Positions 42,470-49,765 of a DNA stretch of 49,765 nt are shown here, piece after piece; the first letter of the stretch is position 1; each line of letters begins with the position of its first letter. A program made the position numbers and the translations under genes. The stretch lies in assembly GCA_007128005.1 (NCBI GenBank), contig SKYF01000177.1, forward strand, positions 1 to 49,765, read 5' to 3'. The notes beneath the pieces are model-generated. The model ran no database searches. It saw only the letters and a list, made by a program, of their open reading frames with translations, and was not told the DNA's origin. The stretch is from Bdellovibrionales bacterium (lineage in GTDB: Bacteria; Bdellovibrionota; Bdellovibrionia; Bdellovibrionales; UBA1609).

Positions 42470-43354
42470 TCATGGCATAAGCCCCATCACCACAAAGGCA
42501 AAAACAAGTTGAGCCCCAAACAGAATGTGCACCACAGCCGCCTTGCCCAAAAGCTCATTGTAGTGAGCCCCTGGCTCTGTGAAAAACACCTGGTGGATAA
42601 TCTGACGCACCAGAGGCCACACCACCAAAGGCAGGAAAGCCGCAAGCCACTGCCCCTGCTGAAACCAATAAACCCCCAAAGCTAGGGCCAAGAGATAGAT
42701 CAAAAGGATCTCTATGCGGGAAAACTTCAGACCAAAGCGCACGGCAAGGGTCTTTTTTGCTGCCCTCAGATCCTGTTCCCTGTCCCGAATATTATTTATG
42801 ACCAACAGAGCCGTGGCCAAAAGCCCGACTTGAAGACCGGCCACAAGGGCGGCAGGGTGCAGAGTCATTGTGTGCAGGTAAAAGACCCCTCCCACTGCAA
42901 TCAATCCAAAAAATAAAATCACAAAGACTTCCCCTAGCCCCAAGTAGGCCAAAGGCAGGGGGCCCCCTGTGTAGGCGTAAGCCAGAGCCAAGGAGACAAG
43001 TCCGATGGCTACTATGGGCCACCCCCCTTGCATAACAAGAGGAATCCCTGAGACAAATGCCAACAAAACAAACACAGCTCCCATCATCATGACCTGGCGG
43101 ACAGAGTACAGACCGCTTTGAGTCACCCTCTGGGGGCCAATCCTATCCGACTGATCTGCGCCTTTCTTAAAATCAATGGCATCGTTAAAGAGGTTGGTTG
43201 CAAGTTGAATGCACAGAGCTGAAAATAAGGCCAGTCCACTGACCCACCACAAAAGCTCATAGCCTAGAGCAGGCACAAGGGCTGTGGCCACCAGCACGGG
43301 AACAACAGCTGCCGTTAAGGTCTTGGGGCGAAAAGCCTTCAGCCAATGGATCAT
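42470..43354 (-). CDS. menA: 1,4-Dihydroxy-2-naphthoate polyprenyltransferase
   Basis: A 294-residue UbiA-family membrane enzyme that prenylates DHNA with loss of CO2 to give demethylmenaquinone. Multiple TM helices surround two Asp-rich motifs: NLFNDAIDFKKGADQSDRIGPQRVTQSGL and NNIRDREQDLRAAKKTLAVRFG. I start it at ATG 43354, preceded by AGAGGA, not the GTG one codon earlier. It sits 12 bases after menB. Confidence 0.94.
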   Translation of the reverse strand: MIHWLKAFRPKTLTAAVVPVLVATALVPALGYELLWWVSGLALFSALCIQLATNLFNDAIDFKKGADQSDRIGPQRVTQSGLYSVRQVMMMGAVFVLLAFVSGIPLVMQGGWPIVAIGLVSLALAYAYTGGPLPLAYLGLGEVFVILFFGLIAVGGVFYLHTMTLHPAALVAGLQVGLLATALLVINNIRDREQDLRAAKKTLAVRFGLKFSRIEILLIYLLALALGVYWFQQGQWLAAFLPLVVWPLVRQIIHQVFFTEPGAHYNELLGKAAVVHILFGAQLVFAFVVMGLMP

Positions 43355-43366
43355 CACACAGTCCTC

Positions 43367-44206
43367 TTAAGGTAGTCGTGGAAACTTGGAAAAATCTGGA
43401 GAGCGCTTTTCCACAAAGGCATTTTTGCCCTCCTTGGCCTCTTCAGACATATAATAGAGAAGAGTGGCATTGCCGGCCAAATCCAAAAGCCCCATCTGAC
43501 CATCGCAGTCTGCGTTGAGGGCGGCCTTTAGACAGCGAATGGCCAGAGGCGAATGACTCAATATCTCCCGACACCAGGCCAATGTCTCTTGCTCCAGCTC
43601 CTCATAGGGGACGACCTTGTTGACGAGCCCCATCTCCAGGGCCTCCTCAGCAGAGTACTGACGGCAGAGAAACCAAATCTCTCTGGCCTTTTTTTGACCC
43701 ACCACTCGAGACAAATAACTGGAGCCAAGTCCTCCATCAAAGGATCCCACCTTCGGCCCCGTCTGGCCAAAGCGAGCGTTGTCAGCCGCAATGGTGAGGT
43801 CACAGACCACATGAAGCACATGCCCCCCACCAATGGCATACCCTGCCACCATGGCGATCACTGGCTTAGGCAGAGAGCGGATTTGCTTTTGTACATCCAA
43901 AATATTGAGTCGAGGAATCCCGTCGCTGCCCACGTAGCCCGCATGGCCTCGCACTTTTTGATCTCCTCCAGCACAGAAGGCCTCTTTGCCCTCTCCGGTT
44001 AAGATCACCACTCCCACTCGCGAGTCCTCTCGCACCCACTCAAAGGCTTCCTGAAGCTCCTTGACTGTTTGAGGTCTAAAGGCGTTGCGCACCTCAGGTC
44101 GATTGATAGTGATCTTGGCAATTCCGTCTTCCGTGACTTCTAAGCGAATGTCTTCAAAACTCTTTACCGAATTCCAGGCGGTCTTCTGTACATTTATTTG
44201 ACTCAT
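43367..44206 (-). CDS. menB: 1,4-Dihydroxy-2-naphthoyl-CoA synthase
   Basis: A 279-residue crotonase-fold enzyme that closes the second ring of naphthoquinone from o-succinylbenzoyl-CoA. It shows [18 protein letters not shown], a [16 protein letters not shown] segment and the oxyanion [18 protein letters not shown]. MenB-specific features are [10 protein letters not shown] and the C-terminal [16 protein letters not shown], close to the usual EKRxPDFxxFPR ending. AAAGGAG precedes ATG 44206. Confidence 0.96.
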   Translation of the reverse strand: MSQINVQKTAWNSVKSFEDIRLEVTEDGIAKITINRPEVRNAFRPQTVKELQEAFEWVREDSRVGVVILTGEGKEAFCAGGDQKVRGHAGYVGSDGIPRLNILDVQKQIRSLPKPVIAMVAGYAIGGGHVLHVVCDLTIAADNARFGQTGPKVGSFDGGLGSSYLSRVVGQKKAREIWFLCRQYSAEEALEMGLVNKVVPYEELEQETLAWCREILSHSPLAIRCLKAALNADCDGQMGLLDLAGNATLLYYMSEEAKEGKNAFVEKRSPDFSKFPRLP

Positions 44207-44226
44207 TTCATTCTCCTTTGGGGGCC

Positions 44227-44442
44227 TTAAGTCTGCTTTAAAATTTCCATCACCTCTTCCATCTTCGCCTCGACGGAAAAGCGATACCCCCCCACATAAA
44301 TCCGCAAATGCCCTGAAGAGCGGCTGGTCCCGGTCACCTCCTCAAGGGCTCCCACACTCGTAAGTCGAATTTGGACAAGTTGGCTGTCTGTGGTCTTAAG
44401 CTTCATAAACAGTCCGTCTTCACTGATTTCAATTGGATTCAA
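44227..44442 (-). CDS. Small protein of unknown function inside the men operon
   Basis: A 71-residue protein starting at TTG 44442, with an excellent ribosome site GAGGAGGT six bases upstream, so it is very likely translated. The sequence suggests a small mixed alpha/beta fold ([44 protein letters not shown]). It overlaps the end of menH by 14 bases and lies 20 bases before menB. It is too short to be the missing DHNA-CoA thioesterase (hot-dog fold, about 140 residues). No family recognised; the operon position hints at a link with menaquinone or a regulatory role. Confidence 0.7.
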   Translation of the reverse strand: MNPIEISEDGLFMKLKTTDSQLVQIRLTSVGALEEVTGTSRSSGHLRIYVGGYRFSVEAKMEEVMEILKQT

Positions 44443-45208
44443 CTTCTACCTCCTCAAGGTCAATGCTTTTTAAAAAATCCACCAAATGTCCTGCCAACTC
44501 TCGAGGGGCCTCCACTGGCACCCGATGCCCTGCCCCCTTGACTTCCCGCCACTCACCGGGAATGCCCTGCTCTCTGAGCTGTCGATAAAGCTGAGAGTAA
44601 ACTCCATCATGTTCTCCCCAACACCACAACAGCGGACGGCCAATCTCCTGCACCTCTTCTAGCGAAAACAAATGTTGGGTTCTGTCCCAGCGAGCCAAGG
44701 CCAGAGCCAAGGCCTCACGATCAAAGTCCTCCTCCTGAACTCTGTAGGCTTTGGACCGAGAGTCTGAACCTCTCAAAACATCCTGGCCCTGCCAGTCTTC
44801 AGCCAGCCGAGCAAAGTCCTCGCCTGAGGCAAAGCGTTCAGACCAATTTTGCCTCCAGGCCTGGCGCTCGTAGCTGTCCTCTTCCCCTGGGTGGGCAGAA
44901 ATTAAAATCCCAGCAGACCACAGCTGAGGGTAGGCCACAAGAGCCTGCATGGCCAGCCGTCCTCCCATGGAGTAACCCAGCAAAACACGGGGGAAGTCCG
45001 GATGAGTGTGCACCTCTACTAACTCACAAAAGCGCTCCACCCACTCGGACATGGTAAGGTCCGCCGACAAAGGCGTGTCTGGTGAGAAAAGGTCCGGAGC
45101 CCAGCAGCTGAACTCCAGTTCGGGATGGTCCGCAGCCCAGTGCCCTAAGCTGTGATCAAAAATATCACCTCGGTTGAGAAATCCATGTAAAGCAATCAGT
45201 TGAATCAT
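44429..45208 (-). CDS. menH: SHCHC synthase, alpha/beta hydrolase
   Basis: A 259-residue alpha/beta-hydrolase-fold lyase that eliminates pyruvate from SEPHCHC. LHGFLNRGDIF near the N terminus matches MenH, the nucleophile is in LLGYSMGGRLAM, the Asp is in CWGEHDGVYSQ, and the His in VKGAGHRVPVEAP. The position directly after menD is typical. ATG 45208 follows AGAGAGGG. Confidence 0.9.
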   Translation of the reverse strand: MIQLIALHGFLNRGDIFDHSLGHWAADHPELEFSCWAPDLFSPDTPLSADLTMSEWVERFCELVEVHTHPDFPRVLLGYSMGGRLAMQALVAYPQLWSAGILISAHPGEEDSYERQAWRQNWSERFASGEDFARLAEDWQGQDVLRGSDSRSKAYRVQEEDFDREALALALARWDRTQHLFSLEEVQEIGRPLLWCWGEHDGVYSQLYRQLREQGIPGEWREVKGAGHRVPVEAPRELAGHLVDFLKSIDLEEVEVESN

Positions 45209-45217
45209 TGCCCTCTC

Positions 45218-46900
45218 TTATAGACCCTTTTTTAGGGCCCTTTCTAGCCGCTCTGTGGCTTGGTTGTCCGGTCGAACTTCAAAGATCATGGAGACAGAGT
45301 CAAGGGCCTTGAGCTCTTGGGGCTGAGTGAGGAGTCGATATTCCAGCCCCCACATCTCGGCCCAAGACCGAAAGCCCAATTGATGGCGATTTTGATAGAT
45401 GGGATGCCCATACAGCCCCCGAAATATCTGCCCCCCCTGATTGTTCAAAATCACCAACTGAGCCCTGGCTTGAAGCCGAGCTTGAATTTGGCCAAGGGGC
45501 CAAAGGCCCGCCAAATCATAAAGAGCGCTGAGATCTCCCAGTAGGGCCCAATTCTCCTCATCTGAACCCTGAATAAGCCCCAGAAAACTCGAAACGAGAC
45601 CATCAATGCCGTTGGCCCCCCTATTGGCATGAATCCTCCACTGCCTGGGCCCCACACTGGCCCAGTTATCCCACTCTCGAACGGGTAAACTGTTGCCCAA
45701 AAATACATGGGCCTTGGGGCCGATGGACTCGGAGATTCTGCGCACCCAGGCCCACTCGGACTCTGGCTCCCCGTCCACTAGCTGATCCAACTGCCTGCGT
45801 CTGTCCCTGTCTCGATCCAGCAGGGCCTGTCTCTGCGAGCCCGGCCAGCAATTGCTCAGAACCTGCACAGTCTCAAGTGCTGAGGGCTCTGCACCCCAGA
45901 GCCGCTCAAGGTGGACGCTCTCTGTGCTGGAGCTCGGTCTTTGCCGACTTAAACCTGAAAAGCCACCCAAGGCAAAAGACAGCACAGGAAGACTGCGAAA
46001 CTCCTTTTCCAGATCCCGCCACAGGCGCAATGAGGGAACGCCGCCAAAGCGGAGGATCCCATCAATTTCCCCCTGGCGAATCAGCTCTCGCAACAGCGAC
46101 TCGCCACTGGTCCACTGCAGCCGCCTGAGCTCCTCCGGGCCTTGCCTCAGTCCCGAGGGGGCCTCCAGCAAGCAGGGGGCTCCCACAGCAATCAACAGCT
46201 CCGCCACCCTCTCCGCATAGCCCAAGGGCAGTCCCCCCACAATGACCAATGGACGCTGAGACCTCTGAGCAAAAGCCCTCAAACTCTCTGCCACAGAGCC
46301 TGTCCCTGACTGGGTGGATAAGGACGGGCTAAAGTCCCTTGCCTTTTTAGGCGCCTGAGCCTCCTTCAGACAAAGCTCGAGATCCAGCAAAGAACCATCC
46401 ATCAGAGGCCCATCAATCAAAGGTTCATCAAAGCACAGGTTGATGTGAATGGGCCTTTGGACCGACCAAGATGACAGCTCAGACCAAGGGGTTAGGTCCT
46501 CAGGGCTGCAATCCAGACTGCTCTCCACATAGGTAGAAAACAGGCCCACCTGCTCGATGCTCTGGGGGGCCCCCTGCCCGCGGTAGGACTTCGGCCTGTC
46601 TGCAGTCACCAGCACGAGGGGAACTCTCAGGTAGTGGGCTTCAATGGCGGCAGGCAGGAGCTCCGCTGCCGCCGTGCCTGACGTGGTGATGACCGCCACC
46701 GGCTGCCTCAACACTTGGCTTCGTCCCAGAGCAAAAAAAGCCGCCGACCTCTCCTCGAAAAAAGTCCACAGATGAAAGTCAGAACTACGACTTAAGAGTT
46801 CGACCAAGGGGGCATTTCTCGAGCCCGGGCACAGACAGAGCTCCCTCACTCCAAGAGCAAAGAGATGCTCCAGACACTGCCTTGCCACCTCAACATTCAT
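45218..46900 (-). CDS. menD: SEPHCHC synthase
   Basis: A 560-residue thiamine-diphosphate enzyme that adds the succinic semialdehyde unit from 2-oxoglutarate to isochorismate, the first committed step of menaquinone synthesis. N-terminal features are LCPGSRNAPLVELL and FFEERSAAFFALG with the ThDP-activating Glu, and TSGTAAAELLPAAIEAHY. The ThDP motif is GDLSALYDLAGLWPLGQIQ with a later NNQGGQIF. Its start overlaps the menF stop by 11 bases and follows AAGGGG. Confidence 0.96.
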   Translation of the reverse strand: MNVEVARQCLEHLFALGVRELCLCPGSRNAPLVELLSRSSDFHLWTFFEERSAAFFALGRSQVLRQPVAVITTSGTAAAELLPAAIEAHYLRVPLVLVTADRPKSYRGQGAPQSIEQVGLFSTYVESSLDCSPEDLTPWSELSSWSVQRPIHINLCFDEPLIDGPLMDGSLLDLELCLKEAQAPKKARDFSPSLSTQSGTGSVAESLRAFAQRSQRPLVIVGGLPLGYAERVAELLIAVGAPCLLEAPSGLRQGPEELRRLQWTSGESLLRELIRQGEIDGILRFGGVPSLRLWRDLEKEFRSLPVLSFALGGFSGLSRQRPSSSTESVHLERLWGAEPSALETVQVLSNCWPGSQRQALLDRDRDRRRQLDQLVDGEPESEWAWVRRISESIGPKAHVFLGNSLPVREWDNWASVGPRQWRIHANRGANGIDGLVSSFLGLIQGSDEENWALLGDLSALYDLAGLWPLGQIQARLQARAQLVILNNQGGQIFRGLYGHPIYQNRHQLGFRSWAEMWGLEYRLLTQPQELKALDSVSMIFEVRPDNQATERLERALKKGL

Positions 46901-48050
46901 TATTTAAACCCCTTAACACCACAGACCGCTTGAGAGCCAGCTCCTGCCACTCTCCCTCAAGCTGACTCTCCTCCACCACTCCGCAACCACTGCCCAGACG
47001 TAAAACCCCATCTGCCCACTGCACATTGCGAATGGCCACCACGGCCCAGCTGGGTCCACTTTCCGGCCCCTGATAAAAGCCAAAAGGCGCTCCAAAGCGA
47101 CCGCGATCCAGCTGCTCTGTGGAGGCCTGCTCCGTCCAAGGAGTCAGGGCCTCTCGGGGAAAGGAGCCCAGCGCGGCCGTGGGATGCAACAGCTCCACTA
47201 AGCTCTGAAAGCCTTTGTCCTCCTCCCAGAAGGACTCCTTCAGCTCTGCCCTGATATCCGTTCTTAAATGTTTAATCTGCGGCATCTGCCATTCATATGT
47301 CTGCCCACTTTCAAGTTCCCTGACTTGAGAAGCTCCACCCAGTCGCTCACAAATATCCCTGACCACCCACTGGTGCTCAGCCCACTGTTTAGGATCTGTC
47401 AAAAGACTCGGCCCTTGAGGTCGCTCCGTCCCCGCCAAAGCCATTGTCTGAAGTTGGCCCTTAGGCTCAAGACTCAATAGGAGCTCGGGGGTCAAGCCCA
47501 AAAGGCCCTCATTCGCGGGGGCATCTAACCAAAAGCCATACAGCCAAGCCGGGCCCAGTTGGCTTGAGAGGTTCAGCAACCAAGCCCTCCTCTCCTCGAC
47601 AGTGGGACAGTGGCTGCGGCGAGCAAAGGTGATTGGCACCAGCTTGCTTGCCTGCTGCTCGGCGATCATCGCCTTGGCCCGAGCAAAATCCTGAGCAAAG
47701 CCTGAAAGCTCTGGCTCCTGCCAAGGACTACCAGCCCCTTGCCTTTCTTGCCCTTTGGTGGCTCTAGCACCCGCCCCTTGCAGCCTATCCCTGAACTCAG
47801 AAAGCTCTACTTTTTGATGGAATCGAAAGCCCAACCAGGGAAGAGGCTCCCTCAAAAAAAAATCTGGGGCGTAAAAAATGGCCTGAGCCCCTTGGGCCCT
47901 GGCCTGTTTGGGGTGAGCAAAGGATCCCAAAAAACCCCAACCCAAATGCAGGCCTCCACCAGGATCGGAGATAAGGGCCCCCTGACGGAGAAATTCGCTG
48001 AATTCCTGATCCATTTGCTGATCCATTTGCTGATCCATTTCCTGGTCCAT
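46890..48050 (-). CDS. menF: Isochorismate synthase
   Basis: A 386-residue chorismate-binding enzyme converting chorismate to isochorismate. Signature segments are FARRSHCPTVEERRAWLLNLS, WLDAPANEGLLGLTPELLLSL, ALAGTERPQG, ELLHPTAALGSFPREAL and the C-terminal GSGCGVVEESQLEGEWQELALK with the magnesium-binding Glu. The ORF opens at ATG 48077, but ATG 48050 has AGGGAG seven bases upstream. The protein then begins with a four-fold MDQ(E/Q) repeat, so any of four in-frame ATGs could serve. It heads the men operon. Confidence 0.92.
   Translation of the reverse strand: MDQEMDQQMDQQMDQEFSEFLRQGALISDPGGGLHLGWGFLGSFAHPKQARAQGAQAIFYAPDFFLREPLPWLGFRFHQKVELSEFRDRLQGAGARATKGQERQGAGSPWQEPELSGFAQDFARAKAMIAEQQASKLVPITFARRSHCPTVEERRAWLLNLSSQLGPAWLYGFWLDAPANEGLLGLTPELLLSLEPKGQLQTMALAGTERPQGPSLLTDPKQWAEHQWVVRDICERLGGASQVRELESGQTYEWQMPQIKHLRTDIRAELKESFWEEDKGFQSLVELLHPTAALGSFPREALTPWTEQASTEQLDRGRFGAPFGFYQGPESGPSWAVVAIRNVQWADGVLRLGSGCGVVEESQLEGEWQELALKRSVVLRGLNNEC
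48003..48050 (-). repeat. 12-bp tandem repeat at the menF start
   Basis: Four copies of ATGGAYCAGSAA run in frame, encoding MDQE-MDQQ-MDQQ-MDQE, and each copy carries an ATG. The unit length keeps the frame under expansion or loss. Confidence 0.85.
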
Positions 48051-48156
48051 ACAGAAACTCCCTATTTCGCATCTCATAAAAGGTCACCGAGATAATGAAA
48101 TAATCTGCTCAAATTTACCCTAGGGCTGTGCTATCAAGAGCTGCAGGGAGAGGACG

Positions 48157-48969
48157 TTGAACACAATCCACAATTCACCTTTAACAAATCGCGTTAAAAT
48201 TGGCGCCTGTGAGGTGGGAGGCAATGATTTCTGTCTCATTGCGGGCCCCTGCTCCTTGGAGTCTCTGGAGCATTTTCAGAACGTGGCCCATCGAGTAAAA
48301 AGCCTTGGTGCTGTGGCTCTCAGAGGAGGGATGTTTAAACTGCGCACCAGCCCTGAAAGTTTTCAGGGGCTGGGCAAAGAGGCCTACTCCATCGCCCGAC
48401 AAGTGAAACAAGAAGTTCAACTGCCCTTTATCTCCGAAGTCACCGACCCACGGCACATTGGAGATATGCTCGACCTTGTCGATGCCTTTCAGGTGGGCTC
48501 GCGCAATATGTACAATTACTCTCTCCTTAAAGAACTGGGCTCTACCGACAAGCCCATTCTGCTGAAGAGAGGCTTTTCGGCCCTTATAAAAGAATGGCTT
48601 TTGGCCGCCGACTATATCGTCAAAGGTGGCAATGATCAGGTGATCCTCTGTGAAAGGGGCATTCGCAGCTTTGAAACCGCCACCCGCAACACCTTTGATA
48701 TCAATGCCGTCTCCTATATCAAACGCTACTCTTCTTTCCCAATTGTCGCCGACCCCTCTCATGGAACTGGTGACAGCCGCCTGGTCGTTGATGTGGCTCT
48801 GGCGGCTGTGGCGGCTGGCTGCGACGGGCTTCTGATCGAGGTTCACCCCAACCCCTCCCAAGCCCTGTCCGATGGCTTTCAAGCCCTGGACTATGCGGCC
48901 CTTGAAGATCTGACCACTCAACTCAATTTGCTCTTGCCCGTCTTTGGCAAGAGACTAGGAGATCGATGA
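48157..48969 (+). CDS. aroF: 3-Deoxy-7-phosphoheptulonate (DAHP) synthase, short AroF type
   Basis: A 270-residue enzyme joining phosphoenolpyruvate and erythrose-4-phosphate as the entry to the shikimate pathway. Signatures are CLIAGPCSLES, LRGGMFKLRTSPESFQGLG, QVGSRNMYNYSLLKELG, ILLKRG, CERGIRSFETATRNTFDINAV and VADPSHGTGD; the FKxRTSPxSFQG and RGIRxFExxTR motifs separate it from KdsA. It lacks an ACT-type regulatory domain, so feedback control is probably minimal. The start is TTG 48157 with GGGAGAGGA upstream. It diverges from the men operon, which consumes chorismate. Confidence 0.92.
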   Translation: MNTIHNSPLTNRVKIGACEVGGNDFCLIAGPCSLESLEHFQNVAHRVKSLGAVALRGGMFKLRTSPESFQGLGKEAYSIARQVKQEVQLPFISEVTDPRHIGDMLDLVDAFQVGSRNMYNYSLLKELGSTDKPILLKRGFSALIKEWLLAADYIVKGGNDQVILCERGIRSFETATRNTFDINAVSYIKRYSSFPIVADPSHGTGDSRLVVDVALAAVAAGCDGLLIEVHPNPSQALSDGFQALDYAALEDLTTQLNLLLPVFGKRLGDR

Positions 48970-49685
48970 CTCCCTCCACCAGCCCAAACCCAGAGTTTAT
49001 CCGCTCCCTGTTTAGCTCTATCTCCAGCGACTACGACAAGGCCAATGACGTCATCACTTTTGGCCTGGCTCGCAGATGGAGGCGAAAGCTGGTGAGGTGG
49101 AGTGAAGCCAGCAAAGGCAGCCGGGTCTTAGACTGCGCCACAGGAACCGGTGATCTGGCCTTGGACTTCAAGGCCCATGTAGGCCCAGAGGGAGAGGTTA
49201 TTGGCACTGACTTTTGTGAGGATATGCTCAAATGGGCCCCCAAAAAGGCCCTTGAGCAAGGTTTGCAGGTTCAGTTTGAGTGGGCCGATGCCACAGACCT
49301 CAAATACCCGGATGCCTCCTTTGATGTGACTAGCATCGCCTATGGGATTCGCAATGTGAACGAGCCCCTCAAAGCTCTCAGCGAGATGGCTCGAGTCACT
49401 CGGCCTGGAGGCTTTGTTATGGTTCTAGAAACTGGGGACTCTCAGTGGCCGATCTTTAAGAGCTTTTATCGATTTTATTTCAATCATGTGGTTCCGCGAC
49501 TGGGAGGCCTTGTCACCGGACATCGATCTGCCTACGAGTATTTAAATCGCTCGTCTAGCAAGTTCCCAGCAGCCGACAAATTTGTGGAATTGATGCACCA
49601 AACAGGCCGTTTCTCTAAGATTGATTATGTTCGACTGATGGGCGGGGCCAGTTTTATCTATCGTGGCCAAGTGTCTGAGCCTTAG
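48966..49685 (+). CDS. ubiE: Demethylmenaquinone methyltransferase
   Basis: A 239-residue SAM-dependent methyltransferase that completes menaquinone (MenG/UbiE). It shows FSSISSDYDKANDVITFGLARRWRRKL, SAM motif LDCATGTGDLAL, ADATDLKYPDASFDVTSIAYGIRNVNEPLKAL and the C-terminal ending GGxSFIYRG. ATG 48966 overlaps the aroF stop by four bases (ATGA), so the two are coupled. It ends in a 4-base convergent overlap with the next minus-strand gene. Confidence 0.95.
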   Translation: MTPSTSPNPEFIRSLFSSISSDYDKANDVITFGLARRWRRKLVRWSEASKGSRVLDCATGTGDLALDFKAHVGPEGEVIGTDFCEDMLKWAPKKALEQGLQVQFEWADATDLKYPDASFDVTSIAYGIRNVNEPLKALSEMARVTRPGGFVMVLETGDSQWPIFKSFYRFYFNHVVPRLGGLVTGHRSAYEYLNRSSSKFPAADKFVELMHQTGRFSKIDYVRLMGGASFIYRGQVSEP

Positions 49686-49765
49686 GCCGCCCTTTTTTCA
49701 TCCATCAGCCGCTCTATCTCATAGAGACTCTTTTCCAAATGAACTGGGCTAGGTGCTTCCGGCAA
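49682..49765 (-). CDS. C-terminal end of an unidentified gene entering from the right edge
   Basis: The minus strand is open from 49765 to a TAA at 49684-49682, giving 27 residues ending HLEKSLYEIERLMDEKRAA. It looks helical and charged. The stop overlaps that of ubiE, an arrangement used several times in this window. Too short to identify. Confidence 0.4.
   Translation of the reverse strand: MPEAPSPVHLEKSLYEIERLMDEKRAA

Noticed and set aside
48181-48921. 246-residue antisense ORF opposite aroF
   Set aside because: It is a shadow of a strongly supported DAHP synthase gene, with no signature of its own.
48157-48969. KdsA (KDO-8-phosphate synthase)
   Set aside because: Shares the fold, but FKxRTSPxSFQG and RGIRxFExxTR motifs point to DAHP synthase.
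1-49765. tRNA, rRNA, CRISPR array, prophage or insertion sequence
   Set aside because: I saw no cloverleaf-like segment, repeat-spacer pattern, transposase or phage gene; a tRNAscan or CRISPR search was not possible.

Overview
The window reads as chromosomal DNA of a Bdellovibrio-like predatory or gliding bacterium (Bdellovibrionota), of intermediate GC and very gene-dense. This is an inference from gene content: tandem short flagellins of the Bdellovibrio type, a DivIVA-proC-yggS-maf block in a Gram-negative, a TadC/FHA-rich cluster, TolQ/TolR paralogues, a menaquinone-only quinone pathway, and small outer-membrane barrels ending in Phe. TTG starts with good Shine-Dalgarno sequences are common. 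I see no rRNA, tRNA, CRISPR array, prophage or insertion sequence.

Layout. 1-1771: a secreted alpha/beta hydrolase cut by the left edge (missing from the ORF track because it has no stop in the window). 1889-8525: Hsp20 behind a textbook sigma-32 promoter, purD, a degenerate SDR, a degenerate NodU-type protein, an HD phosphohydrolase, and a thyA-folA operon. 8575-9169: a BrnT/BrnA-type toxin-antitoxin pair with a palindromic operator. 9333-11373: two flagellin genes with hairpin-rich leaders. 11565-24528: an outer-membrane barrel, then the minus-strand series MBL hydrolase - STAS/zinc ribbon - rnr - ubiB, then GDPD, a 2OG-Fe(II) oxygenase, a secreted protein, valS and an MFS-rhodanese fusion. 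24596-28624: a barrel with a charged helical tail, then divIVA, proC, yggS and maf on the minus strand. 28655-38200: TadC, a DUF192 protein, three membrane FHA proteins with four FHA domains, a PP2C-like pseudophosphatase, a sulfatase-like lipoprotein on the opposite strand, and a TolQ/TolR pair. 38283-40306: a FeeM-type acyltransferase-like protein coupled to an AraC regulator. 40319-48050: the operon menF-menD-menH-(71-aa ORF)-menB-menA-menC-menE. 48157-49685: DAHP synthase and ubiE/menG, diverging from the men operon. A minus-strand gene enters at the right edge.

How the genes fit together. From 40 kb to the end the window encodes entry into the shikimate pathway (DAHP synthase) and nearly all of classical menaquinone synthesis from chorismate; only a recognisable DHNA-CoA thioesterase (MenI) is absent. 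The 28.6-35.2 kb cluster looks like a membrane-bound phosphothreonine-reading system attached to a Tad-like secretion or pilus component, but without a kinase and with a phosphatase that has lost its metal-binding aspartates. A recurring theme is enzyme folds that have lost catalytic residues: the SDR, the NodU/ASKHA protein, the PP2C-like protein and the sulfatase-like lipoprotein. The most interesting candidates for undescribed biology are the FHA/pseudo-PP2C cluster, the FeeM-AraC pair, the out-of-frame rnr/ubiB overlap written in a purine repeat, and the pseudo-carbamoyltransferase.
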